64,000 nucleotides of DNA from Intestinirhabdus alba (GCF_009711095.1 NZ_WMJZ01000004.1:122253-186252), one strand, 5' to 3'; shown: positions 30,945-38,569, counted from the stretch's first letter. Notes: generated by a model not told the origin, from the sequence alone. Translations and numbers: made by a program.

Positions 30945-30986
30945 GTTCCCGTAACGTCAACCGCTATCAACAGGAGTTACGGGAAC
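30945..30986 (+). promoter_or_regulatory. Inverted repeat overlapping the alpA translation start region
   Basis: GTTCCCGTAAC (30945-30955) and GTTACGGGAAC (30976-30986) are perfect 11-bp inverted repeats. The Shine-Dalgarno CAGGAG lies at the end of the 20-base loop and the alpA ATG directly follows the right arm. As RNA this would hide the ribosome site; as DNA it could be an operator. Confidence 0.6.
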
Positions 30987-31196
30987 ATGACTGAACAATC
31001 AACAATTCCTACTACTGGGTATATCCGCCGCTTCCGGCTGCCGGGGCTGTTGGGTGTCTCAATGCCAACCATAGATCGCTGGGTTAAAAATGGCACATTG
31101 CCGCGTCCAGTTAAACTCACCAATAACGTTACTGCATTTGATGCCGTGGAGATTAACCACTGGCTGGCAAAACGTCGTGGAGATGCTGCGCAATGA
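30987..31196 (+). CDS. alpA: AlpA family transcriptional regulator
   Basis: 69 residues of the AlpA/MerR-like HTH family: YIRRFRLPGLLGVSMPTIDRWVKNGTLPRPVKL, then the wing and FDAVEINHWLAKR. In P4-like islands AlpA proteins activate the integrase/excision genes, and in Gram-negative PICIs AlpA is a conserved regulator of the packaging or integration module. Start ATG 30987. It overlaps the next gene by 4 bases. Confidence 0.9.
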   Translation: MTEQSTIPTTGYIRRFRLPGLLGVSMPTIDRWVKNGTLPRPVKLTNNVTAFDAVEINHWLAKRRGDAAQ

Positions 31197-31471
31197 CAAA
31201 ATTTACCCAACCAACACCAGAGCAACGTCGCTTGATTCTGGAGGAGTACGGCTTCAAGTTCGACCGTCGAATCCGTGAAGAAGAATGCAGCGAGATCACC
31301 AGTCTTTCCCGTTCCAGCCGCTGGAAGATGGAACAGCAGGGGCGCTTCCCTCCGCGCTGTCACTTTGGCCGCAATAGCTGTGCTTGGCTTCTTTCGGATG
31401 TGCTCTGGTGGGTTCGTAATCCGCCAGCAGTAGAGAACGTCAATAACCCATACAGCCGTAAATCTGCTTAA
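31193..31471 (+). CDS. Second AlpA-like small DNA-binding protein
   Basis: 92 residues. The core ITSLSRSSRWKMEQQGRFPPRCHFGRNSCAWLLSDVLWWV is the same HTH-plus-wing pattern as AlpA with a different recognition helix; the N-terminal 30 residues are charged. It is coupled to alpA by an ATGA overlap. Possibly one protein acts as excisionase and the other as transcription factor. That division is inference. Confidence 0.75.
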   Translation: MTKFTQPTPEQRRLILEEYGFKFDRRIREEECSEITSLSRSSRWKMEQQGRFPPRCHFGRNSCAWLLSDVLWWVRNPPAVENVNNPYSRKSA

Positions 31472-31491
31472 TTAACCACAGGTAATCTGAG

Positions 31492-32184
31492 ATGAAAAAG
31501 ATTAATGCCCTCCACGGGCAGGGATTCGCTCACCCTGTAGCCAGCCAGCACGATATTTCAGCGAACCGTAAACAGGTTATTTCCGGTGACTGGTCGCCCA
31601 TTAATCGCGGTGAATTTACGCTTGCCGATCTGGGGTTGCGCCACAACGGTAACGGGCTGGTGTGGCTGCGTTCCGGCGTGTCCGTGCATGAGGCAGACCA
31701 TGATGCAGGGATAAGCGGCAAGGACAAGACCAAAGGAAGGGTTAACGGCCTTCCTTTTGAATTTGTCGGCCAGTGGCAGGAATACCCGACTAAACGCAGC
31801 TTTGCCGTTTCAGTATCTACGGAACTACGGCGCCAGTATTACCCGGACGATGCCGCATTCAGTAAGGCAATGCGTGAGGCTGGTTATGTTCCGGTGCGCA
31901 CTCGCAAACTGACCGGAAAGGATGCTCGTTTTTGGCTGTACCGTGTAACGGGCAATGATAAGGGGGTTGTCGCAGCAGAATCCGCGCCACACAAGGCTTG
32001 CGCGCCAGTTGTCCAGACCATATCTAAGCCTCATCCGTGGTTTAAGCGTGTGGCACTCGATGGTAAATGGCAGTACGTCTACGCAGATCACATCCGCTTT
32101 CTGACTAAAAAGCGTCATCGCGTCGATGGTGTTCGGGTTCAGGGGTATACCGCTGGCGGGCTGAAAGTGGAGGCTATTGTATGA
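31492..32184 (+). CDS. Uncharacterised phage/satellite protein
   Basis: 230 residues, fairly basic. Visible blocks: GDWSPINRGEFTLADLGLRH, GRVNGLPFEFVGQWQEYPTK, RRQYYPDDAAFSKAMREAGYVPVRTRKLTGKDARFWLYRV. I do not recognise the family. It follows the AlpA pair after 20 bases and precedes the regulatory region, suggesting an early gene. No membrane segment or signal is present. Confidence 0.7.
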   Translation: MKKINALHGQGFAHPVASQHDISANRKQVISGDWSPINRGEFTLADLGLRHNGNGLVWLRSGVSVHEADHDAGISGKDKTKGRVNGLPFEFVGQWQEYPTKRSFAVSVSTELRRQYYPDDAAFSKAMREAGYVPVRTRKLTGKDARFWLYRVTGNDKGVVAAESAPHKACAPVVQTISKPHPWFKRVALDGKWQYVYADHIRFLTKKRHRVDGVRVQGYTAGGLKVEAIV

Positions 32185-32483
32185 CAGGCAAAACAAAGGC
32201 GGCCATGCCGGGCCGCCTGAGTCTCAACGCTTTACTGAAACATCGCCAGATTACCAGGCTTGCCGCTGGTGGTCAAACCTTGAGCCAACGAAATCCGTAC
32301 GCACAAATTAACCGCGTACGTTTAACGTACGGACATCGCAATCCATTGAAGGAACTTGATTATAACGAATCGTTAGAATCGGCTGGCAACAAACACGAAC
32401 AGTATTCGGGTTCATGGCAAAACAACGTTAAACGTGGTTCAGAGGTTCCGACGAATAACGTAGAGAGCTGCGAAGATAACCAA

Positions 32484-32589
32484 CCCTCTTTAAGAGGGGA
32501 GGCTCAGCGTTTGTGCGGGTCATTACGTCCTGCGCAAAATTTGCAGGTAACTAAAAGTCACTCGCAAAACAACCCCTCTTTAAGAGGGG
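32484..32589. repeat. Two CCCTCTT-T-AAGAGGG dyads in the leader before the repressor region
   Basis: CCCTCTTTAAGAGGG at 32484-32498 and CCCCTCTTTAAGAGGGG at 32573-32589 are near-identical palindromes 75 bases apart, with an intervening small palindrome GCAAAATTTGC. They may be operators or antisense-RNA pairing elements, as P4 controls its early genes by short repeats in this region. Neither was shown. Confidence 0.5.
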
Positions 32590-32620
32590 CAGTTCACAGC
32601 ATTACGGGGAGTAACCCTGT

Positions 32621-32806
32621 TCAGCTTTCAGGTTCCGATCTGGCTTTCTTGCGCTGGCGGCGTTTGATCTCGCCTATGGCCGCGGTGATAAGAAAACCAG
32701 CCGTGCTCTCACCATTATTTTTTACAGATTCAATTTCTTCTAATACTTCATGTGGAACTCGAACATTTACTTGTTTTGATTTGTTGTTTACTGAACCTGT
32801 TGCCAT
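32621..32806 (-). CDS. Ribbon-helix-helix repressor, YlcI/YnfO-like
   Basis: 61 residues, MATGSVNNKSKQVNVRVPHEVLEEIESV then STAGFLITAAIGEIKRRQRKK. The beta strand KQVNVRVP followed by two helices is the MetJ/Arc (RHH) fold. It is the only gene of the element on the minus strand, as expected for a lysogeny-type repressor, and its promoter region holds three operator-like sites. It lies opposite a long open frame on the plus strand that I reject. Confidence 0.7.
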   Translation of the reverse strand: MATGSVNNKSKQVNVRVPHEVLEEIESVKNNGESTAGFLITAAIGEIKRRQRKKARSEPES

Positions 32807-32826
32807 TACTGAGTCTCCATGCGCTT

Positions 32827-32906
32827 GGTGCTATTCACTATACGCGAAAAAAAAACAGATTCAATACTTGACGTGCTATGCACCTAGTAATAAGGTGAAT
32901 AGCACC
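32827..32906. promoter_or_regulatory. Divergent promoters with three operators (genetic switch)
   Basis: Operators: GGTGCTATTCAC (32827-32838), GTGCTATGCACC (32873-32884) and GTGAATAGCACC (32895-32906), the last an exact inverted copy of the first. Plus-strand promoter: TTGACG (32868-32873), 17 bases, TAAGGT (32891-32896), overlapping operators two and three. Minus-strand promoter: TTGAAT (32864-32859), 16 bases, TATAGT (32842-32837), overlapping operator one. The arrangement fits the RHH repressor controlling itself and the rightward replication operon. Confidence 0.75.
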
Positions 32907-32996
32907 TTGATTGATTCAAGGTACAAAAATGGCAACGCCCCGGAGTGCGGGAACACTACCGAGGCGTCTAACCACAACGTTAGATGGAGTAACATT

Positions 32997-33182
32997 ATGG
33001 CTGAATTACAGCATACCCAAACTCGCCCCAAATATCAGTATCGTTTTCTCGCGCTGAGCGCCATCGGGCGCATCGTCATTCACATCACCGCTAGCACTGA
33101 GTGCGAAGCCCGTGAGCAATCACCGGCTGGATGCGTGATGGTATTCGCTGGCCGTCTGCCTGTGGAGGTGCGCCATGCGTGA
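32997..33182 (+). CDS. Icd-like (host cell division inhibitor-like) small protein
   Basis: 61 residues, MAELQHTQTRPKYQYRFLAL...ending VMVFAGRLPVEVRHA. This C-terminal signature (FAGRLPV) is common to the P1 Icd-like/Ash family found upstream of P4-type primases. Some databases extend these genes far upstream in the same frame to 32181. I choose the ATG at 32997 because the extension crosses the operator region and the antisense repressor. First gene of the rightward operon; it overlaps the next gene by 8 bases. Confidence 0.7.
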   Translation: MAELQHTQTRPKYQYRFLALSAIGRIVIHITASTECEAREQSPAGCVMVFAGRLPVEVRHA

Positions 33183-33369
33183 GCCAATCAGCTTAGACCA
33201 GGCAGAATACAAATCAGCGCTGGCCGCTTCACTCTTCGAAACCATTTTGGAAAAAGCCTGTGCTGAGTGTTCTGAAACCCTGCTGAATCTGATTTCTATT
33301 GCGTGTGATTTTAATCAGGAAATTCACCGGGCATTAATCGCCGAGCTGCACATGGGAGAGACAAAATGA
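33175..33369 (+). CDS. Small uncharacterised satellite protein
   Basis: 64 residues, MREPISLDQAEYKSALAASL, predicted mostly helical, with CAECSET in the middle. It overlaps both neighbours by a few bases (ATGA-type coupling), which supports it being translated. Such small proteins between icd-like and primase genes are usual in P4-like elements; function unknown. Confidence 0.65.
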   Translation: MREPISLDQAEYKSALAASLFETILEKACAECSETLLNLISIACDFNQEIHRALIAELHMGETK

Positions 33370-33578
33370 GACAGGTTCCTTTTGAAGTCCTGATGCACGC
33401 TGAAAATGCACTTTCAGAGAGTGAGTGCGCAATGTCTGTACTGAGCATGTGGATTGACAGCATTCCCGACGGTGACGAACACCGTGAAGAAGCCTGCCGT
33501 GTCGGGGCGATTATGTCTCTGCTGCATAAATCTATCGGCGAGCTGGTGAAAGCGCGGGAGGCTTACAGTGCAAAATGA
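33366..33578 (+). CDS. Small uncharacterised satellite protein
   Basis: 70 residues, acidic and helical (FEVLMHAENALSESECAMSV, then IDSIPDGDEHREEACRVGAI). Coupled by a 4-base overlap to the preceding gene, and its stop overlaps the GTG start of the primase gene. Function unknown. Confidence 0.65.
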   Translation: MRQVPFEVLMHAENALSESECAMSVLSMWIDSIPDGDEHREEACRVGAIMSLLHKSIGELVKAREAYSAK

Positions 33579-36228
33579 CTTTGTAAGCGATGTACGCAGC
33601 AAGGCAAACGGCTACTGGCCGTCAATACTGGAGCGCCTGGCGATTCCGACGAATCGCGGTGAGGGGCCGTGTCCGGCGTGCGGCGGCAAAACCCGCTACC
33701 GGTTCGACAATAAAGATAACCGGGGAACCTATTTCTGTTCGCACTGTGGCGCGGGTACCGGGCTGGATCTGGTGATGAAGGTCAATCAGTGCGGTGCGAG
33801 AGAAGCGGCTGAGCTGGTGGCCGAAGCGATGGCGCTGCCTATGCCGGAACCGAAGCCAGCCAGAGAGAAGCCTCAGACGGATATCGCCGGGAAAGTTGCG
33901 GCGTTGGCTGCTAAAGCCTCTCCGGGGCAGTCTGCTTACCTTGGATCAAAGGGGCTTCAATGCCCCTTCCCGATGCTGTCCGATGGGTCGCTGCTGCTGG
34001 TGCTGAAAAACGGTGCTGGCGCGACGACAGGCGCACAGGTGATTAAGCCAGATGGCAGTAAGCGGCTGGTGGCCGGAACGGTGAAGAAAGGCTCTTTTTG
34101 CGTGGTTAATTCCGGTGAAACGCCGGAGACGGTGATTATCGCCGAAGGGCTGGCAACGGCGCTTTCAGTTCAGCAGTTCCGCCCTGATGCGATAATTATC
34201 GCAGCGATTGACGCCGGGAACCTGCTGCCAGTTGCGCAGGTGATGCGACAGCGTTACCCGGATGCGCAGATCATCATCGCTGCTGATAACGATATTAAGC
34301 CTGGCGAACCAAACACGGGTAAATCAGCCGCAGAAAAAGCCGCTAAAGCTGTCTCTGGCCGGGTGGCTTTACCTCAGTCTGAGGAAAAGGCCGACTGGAA
34401 TGATTTTCACCAGCAACACGGGCCGGAAGCAGCGGCAGCAGCATTTAATGATTCACTTTATCAGCCAGGGGGAAATATGCCTGTTCAGCTTAAAGCCATC
34501 GAGGGCGGGAAACAGACTGCCAGTGACGGCGGAGAAGACCTCAAGCCTTACTTCGACAAGCGCAAAGGTGGACTGTATTACATCGAGAGGAAACAGAATC
34601 AGGACACCGGCGCGGTTGATGAGCGGGAAACGTGGGTTTCTGACGAAATGGAAACCGTTGGGATCGGCAGCGATGGGAAGGACGGTTACATTGTGATCCG
34701 CATGAGACAAGAGGGCACCGGCACTTTGCTTTATGAAGCCATGCCGCGCCGTGAGCTGGGCTCGCCGCAGGGCTGGGGCCGTCTCCGTTCAAGGGGGGTA
34801 AATATTACCGCCAGACGGGCACACCTTGACTTGCTGACCAATCACCTGCAACTTCACGGAGACCGTGAACAGTGGACGATCACGCATACCGCTGGCTGGC
34901 ACGAGGGAGCTTACGTTATGCCAGACGGGCATATTATCGGCAAACCTGAGCGGCCTGTGGCTTTCTGTGGCGGCACGTCTGCTGTAACCGGCTATGTTGT
35001 TCGCGGAACGGCGGCAGAATGGCGCAGTAATGTGGCCTCACTGATGCGTGGCAACAAATCAATGGTGCTTGGGGCGCTGGTGGCTTTTGCCGCACCGCTG
35101 AATTCTCTGGCAGGTGGTAGCTGTTTCGGTATTCATCTGTTCGCTCAGTCATCGGCGGGTAAGACAACCACTGTCGAGGCTGCATCCAGCATCTACGGCG
35201 TGCCCGATGAGCTTAAACTGACATGGGATGCGACAAAGTACGGGCTTACCATTGAGGCGGCTTCACGCAACGATGGATTTATGCCGATTGATGAGATCGG
35301 GCAGGGTAATAACGCCAAAGACGTGGCAGGCAGCGCCTATAGCCTGTTTAACGGCACCGGGCGCATTCAGGGTCACAAAGACGGAGGGAACCGCGCCGTG
35401 CTCCGCTGGGCGATTGTGGCGCTGTCTACGGGCGAAGAAGATTTTGAAACCTACCTGCTGAGAAACGGACTGACGCCCAAGGCCGGGCAACTGGTGCGCC
35501 TGGTGAGTGTGCCATTCTCAGACACGACAGAGTTTCACGATCTGGACGATGGCGATCAGCATTCCCGCGCCATCAAGCGGGCTTCATCGAAATACTGTGG
35601 CGCAGTGGGCCGGGAGTGGATTGCAATGCTGGCCGCAGACCGTGAATCAGCCTGCCAGAAGGTCAGCGAACGGGAAAACGCCTGGCTGTCAAACCTGCCA
35701 GAGGATTTATCCCCACAGGCAAAGCGCGTGGCAATTCGCTTTGCCCTGCTCGATGCAGCAGCAGAACTTTCCATGCCCCTTACCGGATGGAGCCTGGAAG
35801 AAACCAGAGCGCATATCAAAAGCAGCTTTGATGAGTGGCTTGATAACTACGGCACCGGGAACAGGGAGAAATATCAGGTTGTCAGCCGTGCCAGAGACTT
35901 TATCCAGCGCTATGCGCTCAACCGTTTCCAACCTTACACGTTCGGTAAGCGCAATGGCGACATGGATAATCTGAGCGCTTCCCGCATCACCAATCTGGCG
36001 GGGTATCTTGTCAGTGGCAGACGTGAAGACGGATGTAATGAGTATCACATCATCCCTTCGGTATTTGAGAGTGAAATCCTGTGCGGGATTCAGAAGAAAC
36101 TCGGTGCTGAAGCACTAGAAGAGGTAGGAATGCTGGTAAGGCGGGAACCCGGAAGAATCGACGGAAAGACCATTTCTGTTAATGGCAGCCAGCAGCGCTT
36201 TATCGTTCTTATTGATGGCGAAGACTGA
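33568..36228 (+). CDS. P4 alpha-like primase/helicase (zinc finger, TOPRIM, DUF927)
   Basis: 886 residues from a GTG start (VQNDFVSDVRSKANGYWPSI). A zinc-binding primase head with Cys35, Cys38, Cys57, Cys60; a TOPRIM domain from about residue 190 (VIIAEGLATALSV, ending IIAADND); then a DUF927 ATPase with Walker A AQSSAGKTT around Lys532 and DEIGQGNNAKD as a Walker B-like stretch. P4 alpha unites primase, helicase and origin recognition. This protein has the first two activities by motif, and the repeats just downstream suggest origin binding. It would replicate the excised element. Confidence 0.9.
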   Translation: MQNDFVSDVRSKANGYWPSILERLAIPTNRGEGPCPACGGKTRYRFDNKDNRGTYFCSHCGAGTGLDLVMKVNQCGAREAAELVAEAMALPMPEPKPAREKPQTDIAGKVAALAAKASPGQSAYLGSKGLQCPFPMLSDGSLLLVLKNGAGATTGAQVIKPDGSKRLVAGTVKKGSFCVVNSGETPETVIIAEGLATALSVQQFRPDAIIIAAIDAGNLLPVAQVMRQRYPDAQIIIAADNDIKPGEPNTGKSAAEKAAKAVSGRVALPQSEEKADWNDFHQQHGPEAAAAAFNDSLYQPGGNMPVQLKAIEGGKQTASDGGEDLKPYFDKRKGGLYYIERKQNQDTGAVDERETWVSDEMETVGIGSDGKDGYIVIRMRQEGTGTLLYEAMPRRELGSPQGWGRLRSRGVNITARRAHLDLLTNHLQLHGDREQWTITHTAGWHEGAYVMPDGHIIGKPERPVAFCGGTSAVTGYVVRGTAAEWRSNVASLMRGNKSMVLGALVAFAAPLNSLAGGSCFGIHLFAQSSAGKTTTVEAASSIYGVPDELKLTWDATKYGLTIEAASRNDGFMPIDEIGQGNNAKDVAGSAYSLFNGTGRIQGHKDGGNRAVLRWAIVALSTGEEDFETYLLRNGLTPKAGQLVRLVSVPFSDTTEFHDLDDGDQHSRAIKRASSKYCGAVGREWIAMLAADRESACQKVSERENAWLSNLPEDLSPQAKRVAIRFALLDAAAELSMPLTGWSLEETRAHIKSSFDEWLDNYGTGNREKYQVVSRARDFIQRYALNRFQPYTFGKRNGDMDNLSASRITNLAGYLVSGRREDGCNEYHIIPSVFESEILCGIQKKLGAEALEEVGMLVRREPGRIDGKTISVNGSQQRFIVLIDGED

Positions 36229-36521
36229 TTTTTCCGTGATGAGTTAAAATCGCTGGGTTAAGCGGGATAACGGGATAAGTAATAAAAAACATATATAAAT
36301 CATTATATTAATATATACATTCTTATCCCAACTTAACCCAAGTTATCCCAGACAATTGTTAATGAATTGTACAACTTATCCCAAAAATAACGGGCTTGGG
36401 ATAAGTTTGGTTAGCATTTGGGTTATGCAGTTACTTGATTTAATTGAAAAATATACAACTTATCCCGTTATCCCAAAGATTTTTCGTTTTTTGCATATAT
36501 ACAATCAGAAGGATGAAAGTA
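36229..36521. other. AT-rich iteron region, candidate replication origin
   Basis: Between 36264 and 36474 there are eight exact copies of TTATCCC/GGGATAA (36264, 36272, 36323, 36343, 36376, 36398, 36460, 36468) plus degenerate ones such as TTAACCC. The outermost pairs form a perfect 17-bp inverted repeat, GGGATAACGGGATAAGT at 36264-36280 and its complement at 36458-36474, around an AT-rich centre. Placed directly after the alpha-like gene, as ori/crr iterons lie near alpha in P4. No gene is in this stretch. Confidence 0.7.
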
Positions 36522-36815
36522 ATGAGTGAGAAGTTGACCGATAAATTCAATGCCAGTCTGGGTGGATATGTACCCGCATCGCCTGGCTGGTATTTGCGTG
36601 AACAGAATAGTGCAGGTGAGAATGTTTATCATCCGGTGATGGCTTGGCGGGAGTGTGCCGGAACGGGGTTGTTGTCTGATGGAGTATTGGTTCCTGTGCT
36701 TCCTTGCGGAATGACGGGGAAAGCATCATCCGAGATTGGCGGGGATGTGATGTTTGTTTTTCACGAGTGGTTAAGCCCGAATGGCGATGGCACTTTTCGT
36801 GACAGGAATTTTTAA
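36522..36815 (+). CDS. Uncharacterised satellite protein
   Basis: 97 residues from the ATG at 36522 (MSEKLTDKFNASLGGYVPAS), with AGAAGGATGAAAGTA upstream. An in-frame start at 36444 would add residues encoded by the iteron region and is rejected. Contains SPGWYLREQNSAGENVYHPV and HEWLSPNGDGTFRDRNF. No family recognised. Confidence 0.6.
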   Translation: MSEKLTDKFNASLGGYVPASPGWYLREQNSAGENVYHPVMAWRECAGTGLLSDGVLVPVLPCGMTGKASSEIGGDVMFVFHEWLSPNGDGTFRDRNF

Positions 36816-36874
36816 ATTCAGCATACGACGGCCAGCAAAATGAAGATGATTTCTGACTGACAGGAGCAAAGAAA

Positions 36875-37138
36875 ATGTTTACTTATAAGGATGTTCTGGA
36901 ACATCGCAAGGTGCATGGCATTGAGAATGCCGTACAGGATATGGGAGTTAATGAGTACGCTGCTGCGCTTGATAAAGATGCGGTGGTGATGATTGATTCT
37001 CACGGCTTCATTGTGGATTCGTTCACGGGAATGGCTCTGGCTGCTGATGGCGAACAGTTGGACCTCCTCATAGCGCATCTGGAGAAAATGCGTAAGGATA
37101 TGCCGGAAAAGAACATGCGGGATTTGCTGAATAAATAA
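36875..37138 (+). CDS. Uncharacterised satellite protein
   Basis: 87 residues, MFTYKDVLEHRKVHGIENAV, acidic, no signal or membrane segment, C-terminus rich in Lys/Met (LEKMRKDMPEKNMRDLLNK). A good Shine-Dalgarno (GACAGGAGCAAAG) precedes the start. It is followed by a terminator that separates the replication part from the capsid operon. Function unknown. Confidence 0.6.
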   Translation: MFTYKDVLEHRKVHGIENAVQDMGVNEYAAALDKDAVVMIDSHGFIVDSFTGMALAADGEQLDLLIAHLEKMRKDMPEKNMRDLLNK

Positions 37139-37176
37139 ATTTTGTAAATTATTCGTACTCATGTTTACCCGTGATT

Positions 37177-37210
37177 GCCCCTGTCTCTGACGGGGGTTTT
37201 CTTTATATTT
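37177..37210 (+). terminator. Terminator before the capsid operon
   Basis: GCCCCTGTC-TCT-GACGGGGG (one bulged T) followed by TTTTCTTTATATTTTT. It isolates the capsid genes from upstream transcription and implies a separate late promoter or antitermination. Confidence 0.75.
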
Positions 37211-37229
37211 TTCATGTATATCTTGAAGA

Positions 37230-37343
37230 GTGGCACTCAGACGTGAGCCGCCACTGGCCGTTAAGTCAAGCTGTAGCGAGTACAGCCTGCGAGAGGCAGA
37301 AAAAGATTTAACGGCCTCCCCTCCAAGCGCTGGTTTCACGTCT
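37230..37343 (+). ncRNA. Structured element (three-way junction) upstream of the capsid gene
   Basis: Nested complementary arms: AGACGTGA (37239-37246) with TCACGTCT (37336-37343); GGCCGTTAAGTC (37256-37267) with GATTTAACGGCC (37305-37316), 12 pairs with one G-U; inside these, hairpins GCTGTA-gcgag-TACAGC (37270-37286) and CTGC-gagag-GCAG (37287-37299). An alternative hairpin GTGGC...GCCAC (37230-37254) competes with the outer arm. It lies between a terminator and the capsid start. Whether it acts as RNA (leader switch, packaging RNA) or DNA is unknown. Confidence 0.6.
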
Positions 37344-37371
37344 CTACGTTAATTGATACGGAAACCACTCC

Positions 37372-38538
37372 ATGAAGAAACTACTCGAATTACGCCAGCA
37401 GAAAGCCGCACTCAAAACTCAGATGCGTTCCATGCTGGACAAGGCCGATACTGAAAAGCGCAGCCTGAACGAAGAAGAGGGCAAAAAGTTCGACGAACTC
37501 CGCGCCCAGGCTGATGCGCTTGAAGTTGAAATCACCCGTCTTGAAGCCGTCGCCGACGATCAGCGCAATCTGCCTGGTACTTCCGTCGAAGGTGAGCCAG
37601 TAAGCAACGACGAGCTGCGCCACTACATCATGACAGGTGATACCCGTTCTCTCTCCACGCTGGTGCAGGCTGACGGCGGCTATACCGTTATCCCTGAGCT
37701 GGACAAAGAGATTATGCGCCAGTTGCAGGATGATAGCGTGATGCGCTCCATCGCAACGGTGAAGACCACCAAAACCAACGAATACCAGAAGCTGGTATCT
37801 GTGGGCGGCACTACCGTTAATCGTGGTACCGAAGGAGAGGCACGTACCGAAACCAGTACGCCGAAGATGGAGCGCGTTGATATCAAACTCAACCCGATCT
37901 ACGCCTACCCGAAAACCACTCAGGAGATTCTCGACTTCTCCGAGGTGGATATTCTGGGCTGGCTGTCTTCTGAAATTGCAGACACCTTCACCGCTACCGA
38001 AGAAAGCGACTTTGTGAACGGCGACGGTGATAAAAAATCCAAAGGCTTCCTTTCTTACCCTCGCGCGGCCACTGCCGACAAAACCCGTCCGTTCGGTACG
38101 CTGGAGAAGATGGAAGCGGCTGACGTTTCCTCTGATGGCCTGATCGACCTGCTGTATAAGCTGAAAGCCAAATACCGCAAAAACGCCGTATGGGTGATGA
38201 ACTCCAACACCGCAGCCAAACTGCAAAAGCTGAAAAACGGCAACGGGGATTACATCTGGCGCGATCGTCTGGTTGCCGGTTCTCCCGATACGCTGCTGGG
38301 CCGTCCTGTTCAGTATCTGGAAACCATGCCGGATGCGGAGGCAGGTAAAGCATTCCTCGCGGTAGGCGACTTCAAGCGCGGCTATTTCATCGTTGATCAC
38401 ACCACTGGCGTGCGTACCCGCCCTGACAACATCACCGAACCGGGTTTCTACAAGGTGCATACCGATAAATACCTGGGCGGCGGCGTGGTGGACTCCAACG
38501 CCATCAAGGTGCTTGAGCTTTCCGGCTCCGGTTCCTGA
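37372..38538 (+). CDS. HK97-family major capsid protein
   Basis: 388 residues. An N-terminal coiled coil (about 1-70, KKLLELRQQKAALKTQMRSM...) acts as the scaffolding delta domain to be removed by the protease encoded next. The rest is the HK97 fold: LVQADGGYTVIPELDKEIMR, SEVDILGWLSSEIADTFTA, and DFKRGYFIVDHTTGVRTRP near the end. It forms the icosahedral shell. First of the head genes and followed by its own terminator, so it should be the most abundant product. Confidence 0.95.
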   Translation: MKKLLELRQQKAALKTQMRSMLDKADTEKRSLNEEEGKKFDELRAQADALEVEITRLEAVADDQRNLPGTSVEGEPVSNDELRHYIMTGDTRSLSTLVQADGGYTVIPELDKEIMRQLQDDSVMRSIATVKTTKTNEYQKLVSVGGTTVNRGTEGEARTETSTPKMERVDIKLNPIYAYPKTTQEILDFSEVDILGWLSSEIADTFTATEESDFVNGDGDKKSKGFLSYPRAATADKTRPFGTLEKMEAADVSSDGLIDLLYKLKAKYRKNAVWVMNSNTAAKLQKLKNGNGDYIWRDRLVAGSPDTLLGRPVQYLETMPDAEAGKAFLAVGDFKRGYFIVDHTTGVRTRPDNITEPGFYKVHTDKYLGGGVVDSNAIKVLELSGSGS

Positions 38539-38548
38539 TTTGACGTTT

Positions 38549-38569
38549 AAGGGGCTGCGGCCCCTTTTT
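38549..38569 (+). terminator. Terminator between capsid and protease genes
   Basis: AAGGGGC-TGCG-GCCCCTT with a T run (38565-38569), 10 bases past the capsid stop. Partial readthrough would give more capsid than protease and portal. Confidence 0.8.

Noticed and set aside
32181..32996. Long in-frame 5' extension of the Icd-like gene
   Set aside because: It crosses the operators and promoters of the switch and lies opposite the RHH repressor gene. Its composition (many Asn/Ser, no family) is not protein-like. Only the part from 32997 is kept.
36264..36474. CRISPR array
   Set aside because: The repeats are only 7-17 bases, on both strands and unevenly spaced, with no spacer pattern and no cas genes; an iteron origin fits better.
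37390..38460. Open frame opposite the capsid gene
   Set aside because: Antisense shadow; the sense strand is a clear HK97 capsid protein.
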